A stretch of DNA of 6,671 nt from assembly GCA_020057445.1 (NCBI GenBank), contig JAGVFV010000167.1, positions 1-6,671 of the forward strand. The letters are read 5' to 3'. Within the stretch, counting starts at the first letter, position 1, and every line of letters starts with the position of its first letter. This document shows, piece by piece, positions 1 to 4,314 of this stretch. Both the position numbers and the translations under genes were made by a program. The notes under the pieces are model-generated. The model made no database searches. It was not told the origin of the DNA and saw nothing but the letters and a program-made list of their open reading frames with translations. The DNA comes from an archaeon (GTDB lineage Archaea; Nanobdellota; Nanobdellia; Woesearchaeales; JAHJEM01).

Positions 1-1
1 A

Positions 2-1333
2 AACATCATCTTTGAAACAGCGGTTTTCAGGGTGAAAGTGACCAATGATATCATTGCAGACGGGAAGAATATCAACTATTGCGATCTTCTGTATGCCCCA
101 AAAGGCCAACCAAAGCTGAATGCAGAGTTCGTCGATGACATCGCCTACGCGGGATTCACCCTTGGCGGCATCACTGATACGAGAGAGTCTGCATCAGACT
201 GCATGATTGACATCAAGGAAGAGGGCAAGAATTGCATTTTCATCGTGAGCCCAAACGACCTGATCAAGCCTGTCGGACTAGTCAAGACCTTTGAAGAGAG
301 GATCAGGCTCTTTATCCTTGATGATGGCGAGGTATTGGCTAATGCAGAACATGCCCTAAGTCTAGTGCTCGAGCCATCCCCAGGCCCGTCAATACAATTC
401 ACGCACGTCGGAACACAAGTGCAACAAGGCACGACCAAGAATGTGAAATTCAAGATAGAAGACCCTGATTCCAAACTAGTCAAGGTCCAAATCAAGGTCA
501 TAGGTCCAGGCTCCATGTACCAGGCCGGTGGCAACGAAAACCTGGACTTTAGGAAAACATTCATGGCTGTTTCTCCAGGAGAGGAAATCACCCTCGTGTA
601 CAAGGCACCTGACATGGGAAATTTTGATATTGGACGCGAAATGGCTTCCCTTTCCATGGTCGACTTGCAGACAGAAGCAGGAAAGCAGATCTTGACAGAT
701 GCAGCATTAGCTGGAGTCGATGTCGGCTTGGAAAAGCTGGGTGAGACTGTGAAGACCATCTCCACTGCTGACAAGGCTGCGCTCGAAGGATACAAGAAAT
801 ATATCAAGATGAACAAGGAATACCAAAGCACTCAAAAAACAGCAGAATTTGTCCTGAATGCCAATCGTGCAATCCAATTTGAGGAGAATGCTGGGAATCT
901 CATTAAGGTGTACAAGGGAGGAAAGGGCTTCCTCAACGACCTTCCAGGGATCAACGACGGCATCAAGACCAGCCAGAAAGATGTGTCTGTGAATGTGCAA
1001 CAGAGCGATTCTGAATCCAAAGCAACCACGACTGAAACAGCGGCAAATTATGGTGTGACTGCAATCAACCTGGCACAGCTTGGCGTCAGCGTGCTCACCT
1101 TCATTCCTAATAAGATTCCTGGAGTCGGTAAGTTGACCTCTGGCTATCAAGTTGCATTTAGTGCAGCCACGAACATCTGGAAAGCGAATCTCAAGTACAT
1201 CGCCCAGGCAGAGAAGATAGACCGTGCTGAAGAAAAATTCATGCCAGTCATCATCATGATCTACGCAGAAGACATGTCAGGCTGGCAGTCCACGTCAAGC
1301 GCAGTACTCAAAGTGGCATATCATCAGGTATAA
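2..1333 (+). CDS. 3' part of a large, probably surface-exposed protein (partial at window start)
   Basis: The reading frame is open to the first bases of the window, so the GTG at 32 is probably internal and the true start lies outside; 443 codons are visible. I do not recognise a family. The first ~115 visible residues hold three spaced cysteines (YCDLL, DCMID, NCIFI). A beta-rich stretch follows at about 120-215 (KFKIEDPDSKLVKVQIKV ... EEITLVYKAPDMG), resembling an Ig- or cadherin-like domain. The rest is mostly alpha-helical and Lys/Glu/Ala-rich, with a moderately hydrophobic segment (INLAQLGVSVLTFIPNKIPG), and it ends without a clear membrane anchor. The next gene starts one base after this stop and encodes an exported, membrane-anchored protein, so the two are probably co-transcribed and both act at the cell envelope. 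The coding call is secure; the surface role is inferred from composition and neighbour only. Confidence 0.8.
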   Translation, partial: NIIFETAVFRVKVTNDIIADGKNINYCDLLYAPKGQPKLNAEFVDDIAYAGFTLGGITDTRESASDCMIDIKEEGKNCIFIVSPNDLIKPVGLVKTFEERIRLFILDDGEVLANAEHALSLVLEPSPGPSIQFTHVGTQVQQGTTKNVKFKIEDPDSKLVKVQIKVIGPGSMYQAGGNENLDFRKTFMAVSPGEEITLVYKAPDMGNFDIGREMASLSMVDLQTEAGKQILTDAALAGVDVGLEKLGETVKTISTADKAALEGYKKYIKMNKEYQSTQKTAEFVLNANRAIQFEENAGNLIKVYKGGKGFLNDLPGINDGIKTSQKDVSVNVQQSDSESKATTTETAANYGVTAINLAQLGVSVLTFIPNKIPGVGKLTSGYQVAFSAATNIWKANLKYIAQAEKIDRAEEKFMPVIIMIYAEDMSGWQSTSSAVLKVAYHQV

Positions 1334-1334
1334 C

Positions 1335-1985
1335 ATGAAAAAAACAATACTCATCGCGACAATGCTGTTGTTGTTCATTCCCGTCATCTGGGCGGCAGAA
1401 CAAGATAGCGTCCTTGCAAGCCTAAAAGAATTTTATGATTCTGCAAAGGCCGAAGATGTTGATCGGTATTACACTAGCCAAGATTCTCTCTACCTGGACT
1501 TGCTCGGAGACAAGGACAGCATCAAAGGATATTTTGCAGGCTCTTTTGCGCAATTTGATACCCTCTCCTATGAGATCCTTTCCCCATCATTCCAGATCAG
1601 GGACAGGCAGGCACTTGTCTTCTACAACCTCAAATCGCAAGTCAAGATAACTGAGACAGGCGAGACAAAGGATTTGGACAATGACATGGTCGCATTCCTC
1701 TGGAAGTACGATGACGGATGGAAAGTAAGGTACACCATCTTAGAATCAGTTTACGAAGAGAAGTTGATTTATTCAGTTGCGTCACTTGCAGCGATGGATG
1801 TGCTTGCAGAGTCAGCAGACAATGTCACCATAGGGCAGGAGATGGAAGCGCTTGGGCTTTACACTGCAGATAAGGCAGCATTGAGCAAGTCCTCATCCAA
1901 AACGCCATGGCTTTTGTACGCTGTCATTGCGATTATTGCAATTGTCGCAGGTTTCTTCGTGCTCAAGAAAAATAAGAAAAAATAA
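1335..1985 (+). CDS. Exported NTF2-like domain protein with C-terminal membrane anchor
   Basis: 216 residues. The N-terminus (MKKTILIATMLLLFIPVIWA) is a typical Sec signal peptide with likely cleavage around A20/A21. Residues ~27-140 read as an NTF2-like (SnoaL-like) alpha+beta fold: an opening helix (LKEFYDSAKAEDVDRYY), a second helix (SIKGYFAGSFAQF), then strands ending in a characteristic FLWKYDDGWKVRYT. A Ser/Lys linker leads to a single membrane helix at ~192-210 (WLLYAVIAIIAIVAGFFVL) and a basic KKNKKK end, which predicts an extracytoplasmic domain held by a C-terminal anchor. The ATG follows the previous stop by one base; an AGGT at 1326-1329 is a weak ribosome site. NTF2-like domains can be ligand-binding or purely structural, so no reaction is assigned. 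It may partner the upstream surface protein. The topology is solid; the fold call is from pattern only. Confidence 0.8.
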   Translation: MKKTILIATMLLLFIPVIWAAEQDSVLASLKEFYDSAKAEDVDRYYTSQDSLYLDLLGDKDSIKGYFAGSFAQFDTLSYEILSPSFQIRDRQALVFYNLKSQVKITETGETKDLDNDMVAFLWKYDDGWKVRYTILESVYEEKLIYSVASLAAMDVLAESADNVTIGQEMEALGLYTADKAALSKSSSKTPWLLYAVIAIIAIVAGFFVLKKNKKK

Positions 1986-2114
1986 GGCTGTTTAGGAACA
2001 GAGAATCGATAAGCATGTCTTGTGATCAAAAACTCTGAGAATTAGATGTTAACCCGGGATTTCTGTAACATATTCCGGTGACGAGTGGAGTATTTGATAA
2101 TGTCCTGGCGAGAA
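1986..2114. other. Convergent intergenic gap
   Basis: The gap separates the 3' ends of the plus-strand anchored-protein gene and the minus-strand zinc-ribbon gene. A small hairpin lies three bases after the upstream stop (CTGTT 1988-1992, loop TAGG, AACAG 1997-2001), but no strong T-run follows it. On the minus strand there is a TTTTT (A-run at 2026-2030) that could help terminate the zinc-ribbon transcript. I see no gene or RNA here. Confidence 0.5.
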
Positions 2115-2510
2115 TTACTTGATCTTCAATGCCTGCATGATCTTGTCAAGTTTCTCATTGATGCGGTCAAGGTCGCTTGGATGAGTGACCCTGTCATTAC
2201 GGGAGACTCTTTCACGAGGAGCAGAATCACTCTTTGTGAAGCAATCCCTGCAATACACTGGCTTCTCTCCTGTCGGCTTGAACGGGACCTGGCACGTCTT
2301 CCCGCACTTGGCGCACGTCGTATTGAACAGTTCAAGCCGTGGCTTATACCGTGAATCCCTTCCGCTTGACCTGCTGTCAGACCCGCCCCGTCTATCAAAG
2401 TCCCTTCCTGACCGCCTATCAGATCCGCCTCTCTTGTCGAATCGGTCATCAGAGTCTCTCTTGTATCGAGGATTTGCCGAACTTCTTCCAAAACTTTTCT
2501 TGAATGCCAT
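2115..2510 (-). CDS. Small zinc-ribbon protein (CxxC-x17-CxxC) with RGG/RD-rich N-terminal tail
   Basis: 131 residues from the ATG at 2510. A TTG nine bases upstream is in frame, but the ATG fits the promoter spacing better. C66, C69, C87 and C90 form CAKC and CRDC separated by exactly 17 residues, the signature of the 'CxxC-x17-CxxC' zinc-ribbon domain (TIGR04272-type), common in archaea and uncultured bacteria. An extra Cys (C73) lies inside. Residues ~15-56 are disordered and rich in Arg, Asp, Gly and Ser, with a tandem duplication (FDKRGGSDRRSGRD at 24-37, FDRRGGSDSRSSGRD at 38-52). Residues ~114-131 (SDLDRINEKLDKIMQALKIK) look like a short amphipathic or coiled-coil helix. RGG-like tails next to zinc ribbons suggest nucleic-acid binding, which is inference; the precise function is unknown. 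It is a single gene with its own promoter. Confidence 0.88.
   Translation of the reverse strand: MAFKKSFGRSSANPRYKRDSDDRFDKRGGSDRRSGRDFDRRGGSDSRSSGRDSRYKPRLELFNTTCAKCGKTCQVPFKPTGEKPVYCRDCFTKSDSAPRERVSRNDRVTHPSDLDRINEKLDKIMQALKIK
2355..2441 (-). repeat. In-frame tandem duplication inside the zinc-ribbon gene
   Basis: Two consecutive units of 42 and 45 nt (2441-2400 and 2399-2355, read on the minus strand) encode FDKRGGSDRRSGRD and FDRRGGSDSRSSGRD. The second has one extra residue and three substitutions. This points to growth of the disordered tail by local duplication. Confidence 0.7.
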
Positions 2511-2528
2511 GAATATCAATAGTCTGCC

Positions 2529-2555
2529 ATTTAAAAATGCCTGTCCGTTTATAAA
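2529..2555 (-). promoter_or_regulatory. Probable archaeal promoter of the zinc-ribbon gene
   Basis: Two TATA-like boxes are readable on the minus strand. TTTTTAAAT at 2537-2529 is centred about 24 nt before the ATG at 2510, which would give a leaderless mRNA. TTTATAAA at 2555-2548 is centred about 41 nt before it, which would give a ~15-nt leader. There is no Shine-Dalgarno site before the ATG, which favours the leaderless option. Confidence 0.5.
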
Positions 2556-2569
2556 GTTATGTCAAAATG

Positions 2570-2611
2570 TCAAGAACTGCCGAGCTAAAGCCCGGAGCGT
2601 GCAGTTCTTGA
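2570..2611 (-). repeat. Hairpin 1: 11-bp perfect arms enclosing motif copy 1
   Basis: Arms TCAAGAACTGC (2570-2580) and GCAGTTCTTGA (2601-2611) are perfectly complementary. A second hairpin is possible over the inner sequence: on the minus strand CCGGGC-TTTA-GCTCGG (2595-2580) pairs over six positions with one G-U, which would be A-C on the plus strand. Minus-strand RNA or single-stranded DNA therefore folds better. It is followed on that strand by CAGTTCTTGA. The layout resembles ends of IS200/IS605-type elements; this is inferred from memory of the family. Confidence 0.65.
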
Positions 2612-2612
2612 T

Positions 2613-2791
2613 CACAAAGAAATTGTGTGCAATTTCTTGTGCCAGAAAATTCGCGAATTTTCTCGGCATGATCAGAAACAAAGAAATCCGCAGGATTTCT
2701 TGTTCCAGAAACAAAGAAATTCAAGAGAATTTCTTGTTCCAGAAATGCCACAGCATTTCTCGGAATGCCTCGGGCATTTCTCGGAATCGCC
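2613..2791. repeat. Tandem array of six related hairpins (GAAA-NNN-loop-NNN-TTTC family)
   Basis: Plus-strand cores are: 2619-2636 GAAATTG/TGTG/CAATTTC; 2645-2662 GAAAATT/CGCG/AATTTTC; 2683-2699 GAAATCC/GCA/GGATTTC; 2716-2733 GAAATTC/AAGA/GAATTTC; 2742-2759 GAAATGC/CACA/GCATTTC; and an imperfect one at 2763-2780 GAATGCC/TCG/GGCATTTC. The first five are perfect 7-bp stems. The three inner pairs differ in every copy but always match, while the GAAA/TTTC base is constant. Flanks extend each stem in one of two ways: ACAAA...TTGT with an unpaired A on the left (cores at 2619, 2683, 2716), or CCA...TCGG with an unpaired C on the right (cores at 2645, 2742). After 2780 the sequence TCGGAATCGCC looks like the start of a truncated further unit. 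Confidence 0.85.
2673..2745 (+). repeat. Direct repeats joining hairpins 4 and 5
   Basis: CAGAAACAAAGAAAT occurs at 2673-2687 and 2706-2720 (period 33), and ATTTCTTGTTCCAGAAA at 2695-2711 and 2729-2745 (period 34). Only the apical bases between these repeats differ. The two hairpins are therefore recent duplicates in which the loop and its pairing bases were replaced. Confidence 0.8.
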
Positions 2792-2795
2792 ATCT

Positions 2796-2824
2796 TATAG
2801 TAAAATGAATCTCACTTTACTATA
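2796..2824. repeat. A/T-rich hairpin at the end of the array
   Basis: TATAGTAAAATGA (2796-2808) and TCACTTTACTATA (2812-2824) pair over 12 of 13 positions around the loop ATC, with one A-C mismatch. It is unrelated in sequence to the GAAA/TTTC family. It begins 16 nt after the last family core. Confidence 0.75.
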
Positions 2825-2825
2825 C

Positions 2826-2863
2826 TAGCAACTTGCACAATAGTATGTATACGCAAGTTGCTA
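2826..2863. repeat. Inverted repeat with 11-bp perfect arms
   Basis: TAGCAACTTGC (2826-2836) and GCAAGTTGCTA (2853-2863) are perfectly complementary around a 16-nt loop that holds the palindrome GTATAC. It starts one base after the previous hairpin and ends six bases before motif copy 2. Confidence 0.75.
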
Positions 2864-2868
2864 TTACT

Positions 2869-2891
2869 CCGAGCTGAAGCAGGGAGATTGC
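2869..2891. repeat. Motif copy 2 (diverged repeat of 2580-2602)
   Basis: CCGAGCT-R-AAGC, two variable bases, GGAG, two variable bases and TGC are shared with 2580-2602 in the same orientation: 18 of 23 positions are identical. CTCC (2867-2870) and GGAG (2883-2886) can pair around GC-TGAA-GC with a 2x2 mismatch. With copy 1 it brackets the hairpin array. Confidence 0.6.
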
Positions 2892-2893
2892 GA

Positions 2894-2922
2894 TTGGCGG
2901 TTTCTGACATTTCAGCCGCCAA
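2894..2922 (-). terminator. Hairpin over the lipoprotein stop codon, possible 3'-end signal
   Basis: TTGGCGG (2894-2900) and CCGCCAA (2916-2922) pair, and CTGA (2904-2907)/TCAG (2912-2915) can pair inside around a 4-nt loop. The structure contains the TGA stop at 2914-2912. No T-run follows on the minus strand, so it is not a clear terminator; it may be mRNA 3'-end structure or partly coincidence of the GG codons. Confidence 0.35.
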
Positions 2923-4087
2923 CCTTCGGGCATTTGCCTTCTGTCCAGGAGATGACATTCTCGTTTGCGCAGGCAGAGCACTTGTTGCCATAGTTGGCTG
3001 CGCAAGGGTACACAACGCATTGGATCTTTGCCGGATCATTCCAGCCACACACAGGCGCATACTCTTTTGTGCAGGACACGTTCCGCTCCTCAGGAAGGCA
3101 ATCCGTCGCCTTGAGCTTTCCATCCGGTGGCGTTGTTTCTTCTGGCTTGCAGCCGCAGCCAAAGTCGTCGCTGAATGGCATCTTGCCTTTGATGCACATA
3201 TACCTGATGACCTTGCACTGTTCCAAGTCCCTCTTCACATAGGTCTTGTCAGGACATTCTCCCTGAGTCCACGAATCGATCTTCTTGCTCGCGCAAGCGC
3301 CACAGGCATTGCCATAGGTCACGCCGTCATCGCCGCAGACAGGATTATACTCCAGCGTGCATGCGATCTGTTGCTTCTGCTCTTCAGTGCAGACATGAGG
3401 AAGAGGGCACTCTCCTCGGAAGTACATCCATTCATCGCACTCAGCTCCGCCCTTGAGCACACAGATTCCCTGCGTCCCATTCTCGTTTTCCACCATCCTC
3501 ACCGTGCCGCCTTGGGCCTCGCAGAATTGGGATGCAGGATTTGCGATCTGGCCAGGACATGGCTTGAACTCGCAATTATTCTCTCCATCACGTCCCACCG
3601 CAGTCCCGTCAGGGCATATCTTCGCCTCTTTCGTGCATGCCTTCATGCATTTTGGCGGTCCTTGACAGCCGCATTCATTTGTTTTCCCTGCAACAATGTT
3701 TCCGTCACTGCACCAGCCTGGAGCAGGCTGCGTATACATCGGGCATGTATCGCATACAGTCCAATTTGCAAGCCGTATGGTCTGTACTTCCTGGTCGATC
3801 AATTGCATTCTAACATCAAAGCAGCCTGTACAGTTCAATGCATCCACACTGACGACAGTCCTTGGCCCTGCGCTCAGAGGCGCAATCACGATCTTTGCAG
3901 CCTTTGCAAGGTCGCCAGTGATCTCCCAACTCCGTGTGCACGCGCCGATATCCGCATCCCAGGAATAACCAGCTCCAGTAAGGCAGCCGTTCTCGTCCCG
4001 CTGGCCGCCAATAGGCTGCTTTGCGCAGGCTGTAATACCGAATAGTACTATAAATACCAAAATCACCAATGCATGAGTAAGTTTCAT
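2912..4087 (-). CDS. Cys-rich lipoprotein with DUF333 and two Kazal protease-inhibitor domains
   Basis: 391 residues from the ATG at 4087, preceded by GAGGTG six bases upstream. An in-frame GTG at 4096 lies inside that ribosome site and is rejected. Residues 1-20 are a signal peptide ending in the lipobox ITAC, with C21 the probable lipid-modified cysteine. Then: a short GCLTGAGYSW/CTRSWEI motif (34-56); an uncharacterised domain with a CTGC pair (58-111); Cys-rich CPDGTAVG-type repeats (112-178); a DUF333 domain (181-227, ANPASQFC ... GICV ... EWMYFRGEC); Kazal 1 (C233-C278, PVCGDDGVTYGNAC); a CKVIRYMC...PFSDDFGCGC linker (291-313); and Kazal 2 (C330-C386) with an insertion carrying two extra cysteines (C357, C362). 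Kazal 1 keeps the x7, x10 and x2 cysteine spacings. The mature protein has 36 other cysteines, an even number that fits disulfides. The inferred role is a surface serine-protease inhibitor. It has its own promoter, divergent from apbE. Confidence 0.92.
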   Translation of the reverse strand: MKLTHALVILVFIVLFGITACAKQPIGGQRDENGCLTGAGYSWDADIGACTRSWEITGDLAKAAKIVIAPLSAGPRTVVSVDALNCTGCFDVRMQLIDQEVQTIRLANWTVCDTCPMYTQPAPGWCSDGNIVAGKTNECGCQGPPKCMKACTKEAKICPDGTAVGRDGENNCEFKPCPGQIANPASQFCEAQGGTVRMVENENGTQGICVLKGGAECDEWMYFRGECPLPHVCTEEQKQQIACTLEYNPVCGDDGVTYGNACGACASKKIDSWTQGECPDKTYVKRDLEQCKVIRYMCIKGKMPFSDDFGCGCKPEETTPPDGKLKATDCLPEERNVSCTKEYAPVCGWNDPAKIQCVVYPCAANYGNKCSACANENVISWTEGKCPKVGG

Positions 4088-4093
4088 GTGATT

Positions 4094-4099
4094 CACCTC
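4094..4099 (-). promoter_or_regulatory. Shine-Dalgarno site deciding the lipoprotein start
   Basis: GAGGTG on the minus strand (within GGTGAGGTG, 4102-4094) sits six bases before the ATG at 4087. It includes the GTG that would otherwise give a start three codons earlier, so the ATG is preferred. Confidence 0.7.
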
Positions 4100-4126
4100 A
4101 CCTGTAACAATAGCAAAGACTTGGCT

Positions 4127-4135
4127 CTTAAATAA
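4127..4135 (-). promoter_or_regulatory. TATA box of the lipoprotein gene
   Basis: TTATTTAAG on the minus strand is centred about 44 nt before the ATG. Transcription starting ~25 nt downstream of the box would begin near 4106 and give a ~19-nt leader that holds the ribosome site. Confidence 0.55.
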
Positions 4136-4195
4136 CTTGCGAAGATAACCAGCATGATTGAAGCTATACTCTCTGATTAAATCTCAGAATCAGGG

Positions 4196-4208
4196 CCACG
4201 GACCGTGG
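4196..4208. promoter_or_regulatory. Palindrome in the divergent promoter region (possible operator)
   Basis: CCACGG-A-CCGTGG is a perfect inverted repeat with a single central base, centred at 4202. That is almost exactly midway between the divergent starts at 4087 and 4315. A weaker inverted repeat (CTGATT 4173-4178 / AATCAG 4188-4193) lies beside it. The one-base spacer cannot form an RNA loop of full stem length, so a dimeric DNA-binding protein site is the more natural reading. Function is unproven. Confidence 0.35.
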
Positions 4209-4285
4209 TCACCGAGAACGACTCTGTGCTATATGATAACTTCTTTCCTAATGACCATTCAAACAAGATCCTGTCTTTCATCATC

Positions 4286-4293
4286 TTTAAATA
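4286..4293 (+). promoter_or_regulatory. TATA box of the apbE operon, leaderless start
   Basis: TTTAAATA is centred about 25 nt before the ATG at 4315, so transcription should start at or next to the start codon. The absence of a Shine-Dalgarno site before this ATG agrees with a leaderless mRNA. Confidence 0.65.
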
Positions 4294-4314
4294 CCATTCT
4301 CCTTACCGCTGAAC

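Larger units (their letters stand above)
2511..2911. other. 401-nt non-coding region filled with inverted repeats
   Basis: No credible gene lies between the zinc-ribbon promoter and the lipoprotein stop codon. From 2570 to 2863 the sequence is nine back-to-back inverted repeats with very little sequence left between them. A diverged motif copy and a hairpin over the lipoprotein stop follow. Frames that stay open here encode peptides made of the palindromes themselves (for example PRNARGIPRNA) and are not convincing genes. Both flanking genes are read on the minus strand, so this region is downstream of the lipoprotein gene and upstream of the zinc-ribbon promoter. Confidence 0.85.

Noticed and set aside
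145..831. Minus-strand open frame of 228 codons opposite the first gene
   Set aside because: It is Ser/Pro-rich antisense translation with no motif. The plus frame continues cleanly to a stop one base before the next gene and encodes domain-like sequence.
1986..2114. Possible tRNA or C/D-box RNA in the convergent gap
   Set aside because: I could not fold a cloverleaf or find properly ordered C and D boxes on either strand.
2645..2662. GAAAATTCGCGAATTTTC as a stand-alone operator palindrome
   Set aside because: It is a perfect 18-nt palindrome, but it fits the scheme of its neighbours (GAAA-ATT-CGCG-AAT-TTTC with the CCA...TCGG flank), so it is better read as one unit of the array.
2613..2791. 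CRISPR array
   Set aside because: The repeats are adjoining palindromes with variable centres, not constant repeats separated by uniform unrelated spacers, and no cas gene is present.
2557..2793. Minus-strand open frame of 78 codons across the hairpin array
   Set aside because: Its peptide (PRNARGIPRNA-type repeats) is just the palindromic DNA read as codons. There is no convincing start signal or domain.
2185..2808. Plus-strand open frame of 207 codons
   Set aside because: It runs antisense through the zinc-ribbon gene and then through the hairpin array, with low-complexity translation and no supporting motif.
2858..4045. Long plus-strand open frame (395 codons) opposite the lipoprotein gene
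   Set aside because: The opposite strand encodes clear DUF333 and Kazal domains with a signal peptide, ribosome site and TATA box. The plus-strand translation has no recognisable motif and is an antisense shadow.
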